Shown here: in pieces, positions 8,185-16,806 of the stretch
Numbering within the stretch: position 1 is the first letter of the stretch
How the letters are laid out: the number at the start of each line of letters is the position of its first letter
Assembly (NCBI RefSeq): GCF_013374095.1
Contig: NZ_AP022672.1
Span: 620,001-684,000 of the forward strand
Direction of reading: 5' to 3'
Length of the DNA: 64,000 bases
From: Sphingomonas sp. HMP6
GTDB taxonomy: Bacteria; Pseudomonadota; Alphaproteobacteria; Sphingomonadales; Sphingomonadaceae
Translations under genes and position numbers: made by a program
Notes under the pieces: model-generated
The model's database searches: none
The model's input: the letters and a program-made list of their open reading frames with translations, nothing else
Told to the model about the DNA's origin: nothing

Positions 8185-9135
8185 CTAAATATAGATTGTA
8201 TCGAAGAGTTCCTGCATGTCCGACGGCATTTCGCTATCGAACGACAAAGCGTTACTTTTGACAGGGTGAATGAACCCAAGCCGGGCTGCGTGCAACGCCT
8301 GACGCCGGAAACCCAGGGTTTCCAGAACTGCTTTGTGGCCCTGCTTTGTTCTACCGTAAACCGGATCGCCGAGCAAGGGGTGGCCGAGTGAGGCCATGTG
8401 GACGCGGACTTGATGCGTACGGCCGGTTTCGAGTCTGCATTCGACCAGAGCACCTTCGCGGAGCCGTTCGATCGTGCTGTAATGCGTGACGGCGCGCTTG
8501 CCGCCCGGGACGATCGCGATCTTCTTGCGATTCGACGGCGACCGCGCAAGCGGCGCATCGACCGTTCCGGCCGGCGGGGCAGGGCGGCCAGACACGATCG
8601 CCTTGTAGCGCCGGTCGATGCTGTGATCGTGAAACTGCCGGGCGAGACCCTCATGCGCCCGGTCGGTCTTCGCCGCGACCATCAGGCCGGACGTGTCCTT
8701 GTCGATGCGATGGACGATACCGGGCCGAGCCACGCCGCCGATACCCGACAGATTGCCCGCGCAATGGTGGAGCAGCGCGTTGACCAGCGTCCCGTCGGCA
8801 TTGCCGGCAGCCGGATGCACCACAAGCCCGGCCTGCTTGTCGATGACGATCAGATACTCATCTTCAAACACGACGTTGAGCGCGATGTCCTGCGCCGCAT
8901 TCTCGGATGGCGCGGCTGGTGGAAACGTGACGTGGTAGATTGCCCCGGGGATCGCCTTGCCCGATGGATCGCTGGCGAGCTTTCCGTGCGCATCGGTCAC
9001 CGCCCCGCTCGTGATCAGCGCCTTAAGCCGCTCGCGTGAAACCTCAGGGAGGGCGTCTGCGAGCGCGCGATCGAGGCGCAAGCTTGGGGTCTCGTCGGAG
9101 ACGCGCGCTTCAATGGTGGCAACCCCCCGGTTCAT
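8185..9135 (-). CDS. 23S rRNA pseudouridine synthase, RluD family
   Basis: 316 aa. An N-terminal S4 RNA-binding domain (LRLDRALADALPEVSRERLKALI) is followed by the RluA/RluD catalytic domain with GIVHRIDKDTSGLMV, where the Asp of RIDKDTSG is the catalytic nucleophile. RTHQVRVHMASLGHPLLGDPVYG is the C-terminal signature. It likely isomerises uridines in helix 69 of 23S rRNA (RluD-type), and the S4 domain supports RluD over RluA. The next gene starts divergently only 16 bases away. Confidence 0.92.
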   Translation of the reverse strand: MNRGVATIEARVSDETPSLRLDRALADALPEVSRERLKALITSGAVTDAHGKLASDPSGKAIPGAIYHVTFPPAAPSENAAQDIALNVVFEDEYLIVIDKQAGLVVHPAAGNADGTLVNALLHHCAGNLSGIGGVARPGIVHRIDKDTSGLMVAAKTDRAHEGLARQFHDHSIDRRYKAIVSGRPAPPAGTVDAPLARSPSNRKKIAIVPGGKRAVTHYSTIERLREGALVECRLETGRTHQVRVHMASLGHPLLGDPVYGRTKQGHKAVLETLGFRRQALHAARLGFIHPVKSNALSFDSEMPSDMQELFDTIYI

Positions 9136-9151
9136 GGACTAGAATCTGGGC

Positions 9152-9562
9152 ATGGCGTTGGAGATTTCAAGCACTCTCTTGGTGGGACTGCTAAACGAAG
9201 CCGAAAGAAGCCCGGAGCATGAGGTGTGCGGGTTGCTATTCGGCACACCTGCTCGGATCGAGCAAGCGTTGCGCTGCTGCAATGTGGCGCCCGATCCCCG
9301 GTCCGCTTTCGAAATCGACCCGGTGCAATTGATTGCGGCGCACAAGGCAGAGCGTCGCGGTGGTCCAAGGATTGTCGGCTGCTACCACTCGCATCCCTCT
9401 GGCCCGCCGCTGCCGTCGGCGCGCGATGCTGCAGCAGCAATGACGGACGGTGCGATCTGGCTGATCATCGCGCGACGGGAAGCCGGATTTTTCTGTGCGA
9501 TCGAAAACGGCGCGATCGAGCGCCGCTTCGTCGCGGTTCGTCACGAGATTGTGGAACCATGA
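9152..9562 (+). CDS. JAMM/MPN (Mov34, M67) metallopeptidase-like protein
   Basis: 136 aa, a single JAMM domain. The catalytic Glu is in HEVCGLLFG and the zinc ligands are in YHSHPSGPPLPSARD (H-x-H-P-x-G ... S-x2-D), so the full metal site is present. Bacterial stand-alone JAMM proteins cleave C-terminal extensions of ubiquitin-like sulfur carriers (ThiS/MoaD type) in several characterised cases. No such carrier gene is adjacent here. The start lies 16 bases from the divergent rluD start, so any promoter for either gene must overlap coding sequence. Confidence 0.82.
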   Translation: MALEISSTLLVGLLNEAERSPEHEVCGLLFGTPARIEQALRCCNVAPDPRSAFEIDPVQLIAAHKAERRGGPRIVGCYHSHPSGPPLPSARDAAAAMTDGAIWLIIARREAGFFCAIENGAIERRFVAVRHEIVEP

Positions 9563-9646
9563 GTTGGGTCGCTGCGCTGTGGGTTGCGTCGCTGCGCCAG
9601 CATCGTCAGAAGAGCGGCACGTTTTGACCCGAAAGCCAAACACCAG

Positions 9647-10291
9647 ATGACGATGACCTCCGTCGATTTTGCCAGCCTGTTATGTTCGCGGTTGTGCCAT
9701 GATTTGCTCAGCCCGGTTGGCGCGCTCAACAACGGGCTCGAGCTGTTGGCCGACGAGCATGACCCGGAAATGCGAGCGCGCTGCCTGGAGTTGCTGAGCG
9801 ATAGCGCCAAGGCATCGGCGAACAAACTCAAATTCTTCCGGCTCGCTTTTGGTGCCGCAGGCGGATTTGGCGAGACCGTCGATGCGCGCGAAGCGCGCGC
9901 CGCGATCGAGGGGCTGTTCGGCGACGGGCATAAGGTCAAGCTCGGCTGGCTGGTCGAAGACGCCACTTTGCCCAAGCCGGCAATCAAGGTGCTGCTGAAT
10001 CTGGCGCTGATCGCGGGCGATGCGCTGGTGCGCGGCGGCCAACTCGACGTCGGCGCGGAGAGTGTCGATGGTCAAGTCGAGATCGTCGTGCGTGCCGATG
10101 GCCCGCGCATCGTGCTTGATGGAGAGATGCGCGCAGCGCTGACCGGCACGCACGGCGAAGCGGTGATCACGCCGCGCGCGGCCGCGGCCTATCTCGTCCA
10201 TGCACTTGTTCAGGAAGGCGGCGGCATGGTCCAGGTGTCGGACCCGGATGAGGCGGTCCTGCTGTTCGGGGCGGCGTTTAAAGTCGCCTGA
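9647..10291 (+). CDS. chpT: Histidine phosphotransferase ChpT
   Basis: Relays phosphate from CckA to CtrA and CpdR in the alphaproteobacterial cell-cycle circuit. The conserved H-box is LCSRLCHDLLSPVGALNNGLELL with phospho-accepting His18. The DHp-like helical hairpin is followed by a degenerate ATPase-like domain that lacks nucleotide-binding boxes, as in known ChpT. ATG 9647 or 9653 are both possible starts. It is directly followed by the chemotaxis operon. With DivL (58728) the window carries two parts of this circuit. CckA and CtrA are not in the window. Confidence 0.92.
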   Translation: MTMTSVDFASLLCSRLCHDLLSPVGALNNGLELLADEHDPEMRARCLELLSDSAKASANKLKFFRLAFGAAGGFGETVDAREARAAIEGLFGDGHKVKLGWLVEDATLPKPAIKVLLNLALIAGDALVRGGQLDVGAESVDGQVEIVVRADGPRIVLDGEMRAALTGTHGEAVITPRAAAAYLVHALVQEGGGMVQVSDPDEAVLLFGAAFKVA

Positions 10292-10301
10292 ACCGGCGCG
10301 G

Positions 10302-10317
10302 CTAAACGGCTCCTTAA
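10302..10317 (+). promoter_or_regulatory. CtrA-like site upstream of cheA
   Basis: TAAA (10302-10305), 7 nt, then TTAAC (10313-10317): one mismatch to the CtrA consensus TTAA-N7-TTAAC. It sits in the short gap between chpT and cheA, and CtrA is known to drive motility genes in this class. Inference only. Confidence 0.35.
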
Positions 10318-10330
10318 CCACTCTCCGCCC

Positions 10331-12649
10331 ATGCAAGACCCTGCTGTTCCGCGGGGGCTCATGGACGATCTGCTACAGGAATTCATCGCCGAGACGCGCG
10401 AGACGCTGGAAGCGCTCTCGGGCGAGATCGTCGCGTGGGAATCCGCGCCCGACGATCGCGATCGGCTGGATGCGATTTTCCGTTTCGTCCATACCGTAAA
10501 GGGCAGCTGCGGTTTTCTCGATCTGCCCCGGCTGGCACGGCTTAGCCATGCCGCCGAAGACGTGCTCGCCGCAGTCCGTTCCGGCGAGCGGAGTCCCGAC
10601 ACGCGCCTCGTCAACGCGGTGCTCGCCATCGTCGATCGGATCGGCGAGATCGTCGAGGCGATCGATGCGGGTCATGCGCTCGACGATTCGGGCGAGGATT
10701 TGTTGATCGCCGCGCTCGATACTGGTTCCGAAGCCGTCGTATCGGCGACCGCACCCACATTGCGCGCGGCGACACGCAGCGTGCGGCTGAACGTCGATTT
10801 GCTCGACCGGATGATGAGCGGCATGTCCGACATGGTGCTCGCGCGCAACGAGCTTGCGCGGCGGATGCGCGACGATGGCGCAAACCCGAGCGTAGAGGCG
10901 GCGCTCGAACGCTTGTCGCTGACCGTCGCCGAGATGCGCGACACCGTGACTCGGACCCGGATGCAGAAGATCGACGCGTTGTTTTCAGCCCTGCCGCGCA
11001 TGGTGCGCGATACTGCGGCCGAACTCGGCAAATCGGTGACGCTCCACATCGAGGGCAGCGACGTCGAACTCGACCGCGAGATGATCGAGATGATGCGGGA
11101 TCCGCTCGTCCACATCATCCGCAACTCGATCGACCATGGGATCGAGGCCCCGGCGCTGCGTCGGATGGCGGGCAAGCGGGAAAACGGCTGGCTTAACGTG
11201 TCGGCGCGGCAGTCGGGCAACCAGATCATCATCGAAATCTGCGATGACGGGCAGGGGATCGATACCGACCGCCTCGTCGCCAAGATCGCCGATAGCGGCC
11301 TGCGCAGCGAAGCCGAGCTGCGCGCACTTGGCGAGCAGGCGCGGCTCGAGCTGGTGTTCGAGCCTGGGCTGTCGACCAAGGATACGGTCACCGCCATTTC
11401 CGGCCGCGGCGTCGGAATGGACGTGGTGCGCGCCAATGTCGAACAGATCGGCGGGCGGATCGATCTCGCCAATGCGCCGGGGAAGGGCGTGCGGATCTCG
11501 ATCCATGTTCCGCTGACCTTGTCGATCATGGCGACGATCGGGATTGGGGTGCGCGATCAGCGCTTCGCGATCTCGCGTCAGGCGATCGAGGAGATCGTTC
11601 GTGTCGGCGGCGACGCGATCCGGATCGACCGGATCGGCGACACGCTGACAGCAACGGTTCGGGATCGGCGGATGCCGTTGATCGATCTCGGCGCGATGCT
11701 CGGCTTCGAGCCCAGTGAACCGGCGATGCTGGTGATCGTCAGCGTGTCGGGCGGCAGCTATGCACTCGCGGTCGATACCGTACTCGACCATGAGGAACTG
11801 GTGATCAAGCCGGCCTCGCCCGCCGTCATGGCGACCGGCATTTATGCGGGCCAGACGCTGCCCGACAGCGGGCTGCCGATGCTGATGCTCGATTGCGCGG
11901 GGATCGCACACGCGGCCGGTCTGGAATTCCACCGCGAAGCCGCGGCGGACGAGGTGGCGGTGGAAATCCGTGCCGCTGGCGTCCAGGCGCTGTTGTTCGA
12001 CGATCTCGATGGCACGCGGCGGATCGTGCCGTTGTCGGTGATCGACCGGGTCGAGCCGGTATCGACCGGATCGATCCGCTTCTCGGCTGGCCAATTGCGT
12101 TTATCGGTCGAGGATGCGATCATTCCGCTGGTCGCCCTGGGGGATTGGGCGGCCAAGTCCTCGGTGTCGGTGCTGCGCTTGCGCGATGGCGGGATCGAGA
12201 TCGGCTATGCGATCGGGGAGGCACTCGATATCGTCGAGCTTCCCGAAGCCATTGTCGCCGCGCGGGAGCCAGGGCCGATCGCGGGGGTGGTGGCAATCGA
12301 TGGCGATCAGGTCGAAGTTGTCGATCTGCACTGGATCTTTGCGCACTATGCGCATGGCGGAGCCGAAGTGGGCGCGCCGTTATGCTTGCTCGACGGCACC
12401 GAATCCTCATGGATGACGACGTTCCTGAAGCCGGTGCTCGAAGGTGCTGGATACCGCGTCACCGCCGGGCTGCGGCCCGGCGAACGCGCACAGGTCGTGG
12501 TTCGTATGGCCGACGACACCGCGACCACGGCGGTGTCCGCGCCTGTCGTGCGCTTGCGGCGCGAGGCGGAGGGCGATGAAGGCAGCGTCTTCCGATACGA
12601 CCGGCAGGGGCTGCTCGCGGCGGTCGCACGGTCGGCGGGAGGTCGATGA
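10331..12649 (+). CDS. cheA: Chemotaxis histidine kinase CheA, hybrid architecture
   Basis: 772 aa. HPt domain at 1-115 with phospho-accepting His54 in FVHTVKGSCGFL. No clear CheY-binding P2 domain. Dimerisation helices at about 150-215. HATPase with N-box HIIRNSIDHG (261-270), G1 DDGQGI (305-310) and GRGVGMDVVRANVEQ. From about 395 come two successive CheW-like regions. The tail from about 680 (LCLLDGTESSWMTTFLKPVLEGAGYRV) resembles a receiver domain without the conserved aspartates. An alternative start is Met11. It overlaps cheW by 4 bases. It phosphorylates CheY and CheB in response to receptors, none of which is in the window. Confidence 0.93.
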   Translation: MQDPAVPRGLMDDLLQEFIAETRETLEALSGEIVAWESAPDDRDRLDAIFRFVHTVKGSCGFLDLPRLARLSHAAEDVLAAVRSGERSPDTRLVNAVLAIVDRIGEIVEAIDAGHALDDSGEDLLIAALDTGSEAVVSATAPTLRAATRSVRLNVDLLDRMMSGMSDMVLARNELARRMRDDGANPSVEAALERLSLTVAEMRDTVTRTRMQKIDALFSALPRMVRDTAAELGKSVTLHIEGSDVELDREMIEMMRDPLVHIIRNSIDHGIEAPALRRMAGKRENGWLNVSARQSGNQIIIEICDDGQGIDTDRLVAKIADSGLRSEAELRALGEQARLELVFEPGLSTKDTVTAISGRGVGMDVVRANVEQIGGRIDLANAPGKGVRISIHVPLTLSIMATIGIGVRDQRFAISRQAIEEIVRVGGDAIRIDRIGDTLTATVRDRRMPLIDLGAMLGFEPSEPAMLVIVSVSGGSYALAVDTVLDHEELVIKPASPAVMATGIYAGQTLPDSGLPMLMLDCAGIAHAAGLEFHREAAADEVAVEIRAAGVQALLFDDLDGTRRIVPLSVIDRVEPVSTGSIRFSAGQLRLSVEDAIIPLVALGDWAAKSSVSVLRLRDGGIEIGYAIGEALDIVELPEAIVAAREPGPIAGVVAIDGDQVEVVDLHWIFAHYAHGGAEVGAPLCLLDGTESSWMTTFLKPVLEGAGYRVTAGLRPGERAQVVVRMADDTATTAVSAPVVRLRREAEGDEGSVFRYDRQGLLAAVARSAGGR

Positions 12650-13077
12650 TGGCGCTGTTTCTGATCGCGCAGATCGCCGGACGGACCGTGGCGATCGAGT
12701 CCGGGCAAGTCGAATCGGTCGTCGATATCGGCGTGATCGTGCCGGTGCCGCGTTCTGAACGGCACGTGCGCGGGCTTGCGGCGTTGCGCAGCAGAGTCGT
12801 GACGGTGATCGATACGCGCGCTGCCCTCGGCCTCGAACCTGGCCCGCAAGATGCGATGCGCGCGGTTATCACGATTGTCGACGGGCATCATTACGCGGTG
12901 TTGGTCGATGCGCTCGATGATGTGGCACCGTTCGAACTGATGCCGCTGTCGACGGGCCTCGTGCTCGACAAGGGGTGGCGGCTGATCGGTCGCGGGCTGG
13001 TTGAGCGTGACGGCGAGCCGATCCTGGCGATTGCGCTCGATTCGCTCATCCCGGGGGCAGGCGCGATAGCTGCCTGA
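12646..13077 (+). CDS. cheW: Chemotaxis coupling protein CheW
   Basis: 143 aa, single CheW domain that links receptors to CheA. Typical features are FLIAQIAGRTVAIESGQVESVVDIG, the PRSERHVRGLAALRSRVVTVIDTRAALG core and a GRGLVERDGEPILAIALD final strand. The ATG overlaps the end of cheA (a second ATG follows at once). Size and fold match the family. Confidence 0.9.
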   Translation: MMALFLIAQIAGRTVAIESGQVESVVDIGVIVPVPRSERHVRGLAALRSRVVTVIDTRAALGLEPGPQDAMRAVITIVDGHHYAVLVDALDDVAPFELMPLSTGLVLDKGWRLIGRGLVERDGEPILAIALDSLIPGAGAIAA

Positions 13078-13152
13078 ATTTTCGCGGATTAACGGGTCGC
13101 TTACCCATTTGGCGCAAGGTTACCGGCAAGCGTGCTTAAACAGGGTGACTCC

Positions 13153-13518
13153 ATGAAAACCTGCCTCGTCGTCGACGATTCGAAAGTGATCCGCAAGGTC
13201 GCACGCCATATTCTGGAGACACTCAACTTTCAGGTGAGCGAAGCCGGTGACGGCCGCGAGGCGCTCGACGCCTGCCTCGTCTCGGCCCCTGACGTGATCC
13301 TGCTCGATTGGAACATGCCGGTGATGAGCGGCATGGATTTCCTGCGGGCGCTGCGCGACAGCAGCATTCCGACGCGCCCAAAGGTGGTGTTCTGCACTAC
13401 TGAGAATGGCATGGCGCACATCCGCGCGGCGATCGAAGCCGGGGCGGACGAATATGTGATGAAGCCGTTCGACCGCGAAACGCTGGAAAGCAAACTTCAG
13501 ATCGTCGGCATGGCCTGA
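13153..13518 (+). CDS. cheY: Single-domain response regulator CheY
   Basis: 121 aa receiver domain. Acid pocket Asp8/Asp9 in LVVDDSK, phospho-acceptor Asp52 in ILLDWNMPVMSG, switch Thr in FCTTENG and Lys in VMKPFD. Start ATG 13153 follows AGGGTGA. No output domain, so it acts by binding a target such as the flagellar motor. It follows cheW and precedes cheB. A TTAA-N8-TTAC sequence at 13089-13104 resembles a CtrA site with the wrong spacing. Confidence 0.93.
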   Translation: MKTCLVVDDSKVIRKVARHILETLNFQVSEAGDGREALDACLVSAPDVILLDWNMPVMSGMDFLRALRDSSIPTRPKVVFCTTENGMAHIRAAIEAGADEYVMKPFDRETLESKLQIVGMA

Positions 13519-13529
13519 AGAGGCGGCGC

Positions 13530-14612
13530 ATGATGCCCATCCAGACTGCTCCCAGGCCTGATCCGCTCCCCTTTGGCAATGCGCCGCCGCACGTGCTGAT
13601 CGTCGACGACTCGGTCGTCGCGCGGGCCGTGATCGCGCGCGCCGTCGAACACGGTGGCCGGTTCGTCGTCGCAGGTGCCGTCTCAAGCGCGGCGGCCGCG
13701 TTCGACTTCCTGCGGCAGAACCGGGTCGATGGAATCGTGCTCGACATCCAGATGCCCGGTATCAGCGGATTGGTCGCCTTGCCCGATCTGATCGCGGCGG
13801 GACGCGGGGCGAAGGTGCTGATCGTCTCCTCCTCCGCCAGCGACGGCGCTGCAGCGACGATCGAGGCGCTTGCGCTCGGCGCGGCAGACACGCTGGTGAA
13901 GCCCGACGTTGGGGATTTTGCGGGGCGTTTTTCGGTTTCCCTGGTCGAAAAACTCACGCGCTTGCTTACGTCTGAAACTGCGGCAGATCTGCCGGTGCAG
14001 CGGCCTGGACCCGCGCCGTTGACCGGCGTCGGCAACGGCTTCGATATCGTCGCGATCGGCGCATCGACCGGCGGGATCCACGCGCTCAGCGTGCTGTTAC
14101 GGGAATTACCCACGGCCTTCTCGGTCCCGATCCTTATCACGCAGCATTTGCCTGAATCGTTCATGCCCTATTTTGCAGCGCAAGTGGCGGTGCTCGCCAA
14201 TCGGCCGTGCGACGTGGCCACCGATTGTATGCGGATTCGGCCCGGCCGCGTGATCATCGCCCCCGGCAACGCGCATATGCGGATCGTGAGCACCGGCGAC
14301 GCCACCGCCGTCCGTCTTTCCAGCGAACCGAGCCGAAGCGGTTGCATGCCCTCGGTCGATCCGACGTTCGAAAGTCTTGCCGACGTCTATGGCAGCCGGG
14401 CTCTCGGCATCGTGCTGAGCGGGATGGGGCGCGACGGGTGCGAAGGCGCGCAAAGACTGATCAACTGCGGAGCCGCGGTCGTCGTGCAGGATCAGGCCAG
14501 TTCGGTCGTTTGGGGCATGCCCGGCGCGATCGTCGGCGCGGGCATCGCCAGCGCCGTGCTGACGCCGGTCGAGATAGGTCGCCTCGCCGCAGCGCGGCGA
14601 CGTCCGGCATGA
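13530..14612 (+). CDS. cheB: Chemotaxis protein-glutamate methylesterase CheB
   Basis: 360 aa. Receiver domain with LIVDDSV and the acceptor Asp in VLDIQMPGISG, a linker with Pro at about 155-165, then the methylesterase domain. The catalytic Ser is in AIGASTGG, His in LITQHLPESFMPYF, and Asp in LSGMGRDGCEG. It removes methyl groups from receptor glutamates when phosphorylated by CheA. The stop overlaps the cheR start (ATGA). Confidence 0.95.
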   Translation: MMPIQTAPRPDPLPFGNAPPHVLIVDDSVVARAVIARAVEHGGRFVVAGAVSSAAAAFDFLRQNRVDGIVLDIQMPGISGLVALPDLIAAGRGAKVLIVSSSASDGAAATIEALALGAADTLVKPDVGDFAGRFSVSLVEKLTRLLTSETAADLPVQRPGPAPLTGVGNGFDIVAIGASTGGIHALSVLLRELPTAFSVPILITQHLPESFMPYFAAQVAVLANRPCDVATDCMRIRPGRVIIAPGNAHMRIVSTGDATAVRLSSEPSRSGCMPSVDPTFESLADVYGSRALGIVLSGMGRDGCEGAQRLINCGAAVVVQDQASSVVWGMPGAIVGAGIASAVLTPVEIGRLAAARRRPA

Positions 14613-15472
14613 CCGCACCACATACCGCCACCCCGCCCCCCCGCCAGCCGACAGCCCGACCCTCGACCAAGAGCGCTATGACCGTCCTGACCGCGATCCT
14701 GGAAGCGCGCACCGGCCAGCAACTCGCCGCTAACCGCGAATGGCGGGTCGAGACGGTGTTGAAGCCGTTGCTGCGTGATCTCGGGATCGACAGCATCGAG
14801 GCGCTTGCCGGCGCCGCGCAACGCTCGTCTGACATCGGCGACCGGGTAGCCGATGCCTTGCTCAATCAGGAAAGCTCGTTCTTCCGCGACGCCGCCGTGT
14901 TCGACATGGTCGCCGAGGCGGTCGAAGGGATCCACGCCGAGCAGCCGCGCCGCCGACCGCGGATCTGGTCGGCGGGATGTTCCTTCGGGCAGGAGCCTTT
15001 ATCGCTCGCGATGCTATTCGATGAAAAGTGGGTCGGTCGCACGACGATGACACCCGAAATCGTGGCGACCGACGTCTCCGACATCGCGCTCGCGCGGGCG
15101 CGTTCGGGCCGCTATTCGCAGTTCGAGATCCAGCGCGGGCTCCCGATCCGGCGCATGGTGCGCTGGTTCGAATCCGAGGGCGACGCATGGGTCGCCAACC
15201 CCGAACTCGTCCGTCGGATCGCGTTTCGTCCGATGAACCTGGTAAGCGATCCGCTCCCGATCGGCCGGTTCGACGTGATCCTGTGCCGAAACGTACTGCT
15301 CTATCTGAATGCCGAGCTGCGACGGACGGCGTTCGAGCGCTTTGCTACGGTGATCCGGCCAGGCGGCGTTCTGGTGCTCGGGGCGGGCGAGACGGTGATC
15401 GGGCAGACCGAGGCGTTTCGGCCGAGCGCACGGTATCGCGGCCTTTATGAGCCATCACACGGGGTTCCTTGA
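14609..15472 (+). CDS. cheR: Chemotaxis protein methyltransferase CheR
   Basis: SAM-dependent methylation of receptor glutamates. The N-terminal helical domain carries SSFFRDAAVFD. The SAM domain has RIWSAGCSFGQEPLSLAM and the CheR signature PIGRFDVILCRNVLLYLN. I use ATG 14609, which overlaps the cheB stop. An internal ATG at 14678 would remove a Pro/Thr-rich lead and is an alternative. 287 aa, normal for CheR. Confidence 0.94.
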   Translation: MTAPHTATPPPRQPTARPSTKSAMTVLTAILEARTGQQLAANREWRVETVLKPLLRDLGIDSIEALAGAAQRSSDIGDRVADALLNQESSFFRDAAVFDMVAEAVEGIHAEQPRRRPRIWSAGCSFGQEPLSLAMLFDEKWVGRTTMTPEIVATDVSDIALARARSGRYSQFEIQRGLPIRRMVRWFESEGDAWVANPELVRRIAFRPMNLVSDPLPIGRFDVILCRNVLLYLNAELRRTAFERFATVIRPGGVLVLGAGETVIGQTEAFRPSARYRGLYEPSHGVP

Positions 15473-15521
15473 TCGCGGCGTCCGTGCTTAAGCTGACGTT
15501 CGGCTATCGCGGGGACTGCCC

Positions 15522-16211
15522 ATGACCATCATCGACACGCCCTCGCCCAATTTCGACGAGCGGCTGCTGCCCGTCTCGATCGTCGTGCTGCATTATACCG
15601 GTATGCAGACGGCGCAGGCCGCAATCGATCGGTTACGGGATCCCGAAGCCAAGGTTTCCGCGCATTATCTGATCGCCGAGGACGGGCAAGTGCTGCGGTT
15701 GGTGTCCGAAGACAAGCGCGCCTGGCACGCCGGCAAGGCGCGCTGGCGCGGGATCGAGGACGTCAATTCCGCCAGCATCGGGATCGAAATCGTCAATCCC
15801 GGCCATGAATTCGGCTATCGCCCGTTCCTGGAGGAGCAGATCGATGCGCTGGTGCCGCTGCTCGCTAGCATCCAGGAGCGGCACGGCATCACGCGCGGCA
15901 ATGTCGTCGGGCATTCCGACATCGCGCCGACGCGCAAGCAGGACCCGGGCGAGCTGTTCCCATGGAGTCGCCTCGCCAAGGTGCGCCTGGCGTTGCCGCG
16001 TCCGACGCAGAAATTGATGGACCCTTTATGGTCCGATGCCGGTTTCCTCGTCGCGCTCGAACGTTTCGGCTATGATGTGTCCGACAAGCTCGCCGCGATC
16101 GTCGCGTTCCAGCGCCGCTTCCGCCCCGAGCTGATCGACGGCGTCATTGATGGCGAGTGTCGCAGCATCCTGCTCGCCTTGCTGTTGCCAAAGCCGACCG
16201 GGGACGAATGA
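15522..16211 (+). CDS. N-acetylmuramoyl-L-alanine amidase, AmpD type
   Basis: 229 aa. Amidase_2 zinc domain: IVVLHYTGMQTAQAA (zinc His), VSAHYLIAEDGQVLRLV, WHAGKARWRG, SIGIEIVNPG and GHSDIAPTRKQDPGELFPW (second zinc His). The C-terminal 60 aa resemble a peptidoglycan-binding fold (LERFGYDVSDKLAAIVAFQRRFRP). No signal peptide, so it is probably cytosolic and cleaves anhydro-muropeptides during recycling, which fits the amgK/murU pair later in the window. Confidence 0.92.
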   Translation: MTIIDTPSPNFDERLLPVSIVVLHYTGMQTAQAAIDRLRDPEAKVSAHYLIAEDGQVLRLVSEDKRAWHAGKARWRGIEDVNSASIGIEIVNPGHEFGYRPFLEEQIDALVPLLASIQERHGITRGNVVGHSDIAPTRKQDPGELFPWSRLAKVRLALPRPTQKLMDPLWSDAGFLVALERFGYDVSDKLAAIVAFQRRFRPELIDGVIDGECRSILLALLLPKPTGDE

Positions 16212-16213
16212 GT

Positions 16214-16242
16214 TTGTCTTTCGCGCAAGAGTCGCGCTAGGG
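16214..16242 (+). promoter_or_regulatory. Candidate rnpB promoter
   Basis: TTGTCT (16214-16219), a 17-nt spacer and CTAGGG (16237-16242). The predicted start falls about 8-10 nt downstream, matching the 5' end of RNase P RNA at about 16252. Confidence 0.35.
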
Positions 16243-16251
16243 GCCGTCCCA

Positions 16252-16646
16252 GCCAGAGGGTCGGGCGGCCGCGGGTGCTTTCGGGCACGCGAGGAAAGTC
16301 CGGGCTCCGCGGAACGACGGTGCCGGGTAACGCCCGGCGGGGGTGACCCTAGGGAAAGTGCCACAGAGAGCAGACCGCCGATGTCCCTTTTCTCGATGCA
16401 AATCGGGTAACTGGAACAGGCAAGGGTGAAAGGGTGCGGCAAGAGCGCACCGCGCGCCTGGTAACAGGGGCGGCATGGCAAACCCCACCGGGAGCAAGAT
16501 CGAATAGGGGCGGCACATGGGCATCGTTTCTGCTCGTCGCCCGGGTTGATTGCTTGAGGCGGCGTGCAAACGTCGTCCTAGAGGAATGGTCGCCTATCCC
16601 CGTCGCATGGCGGGGTGGACAGAACCCGGCTTACAGGCCCTCTGGC
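16252..16646 (+). ncRNA. rnpB: RNase P RNA, class A
   Basis: Catalytic RNA that matures tRNA 5' ends. The terminal P1 stem is visible as GCCAGAGGG (16252-16260) with CCCTCTGGC (16638-16646). The conserved GAGGAAAGTCCGGGCTCC (CR-I), the CACAGAGAGCAGACCGCC region, GGTAAGGG-like and GTAACAGGGG segments, and the closing ACAGAACCCGGCTTACAGG (CR-V) are all present in order. About 395 nt, right for a type-A RNA. The small reading frames across it are not genes. Confidence 0.97.
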
Positions 16647-16658
16647 GCTCGTTTGTGT

Positions 16659-16742
16659 CGCGGTGCCGGCCCGCTCCCCCGCCCGGCCTCCCACAGCGTA
16701 TCCTGAATGGGAGGCCGGGCGGGGGAGCGGGCCGGCACCGCG
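16659..16742. repeat. Perfect 35-bp inverted repeat after rnpB
   Basis: Left arm 16659-16693 and right arm 16708-16742 are exact reverse complements over 35 bases, about 85% G+C, with a 14-nt loop (CAGCGTATCCTGAA). No T-tract follows on either strand. It could end rnpB transcription or block readthrough, or be a mobile palindrome. It is far longer than a usual terminator stem. Confidence 0.9.
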
Positions 16743-16806
16743 AAAAAGCGCAAGAGTCGCAAAAGCGTCATGGCGCTATCGCGCTGCGATGCTTAGATGG
16801 GCCGCT

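Noticed and set aside
13089..13104. CtrA site upstream of cheY
   Set aside because: TTAA and TTAC are 8 nt apart instead of 7 and the second half is imperfect; kept only as a note in the cheY entry.
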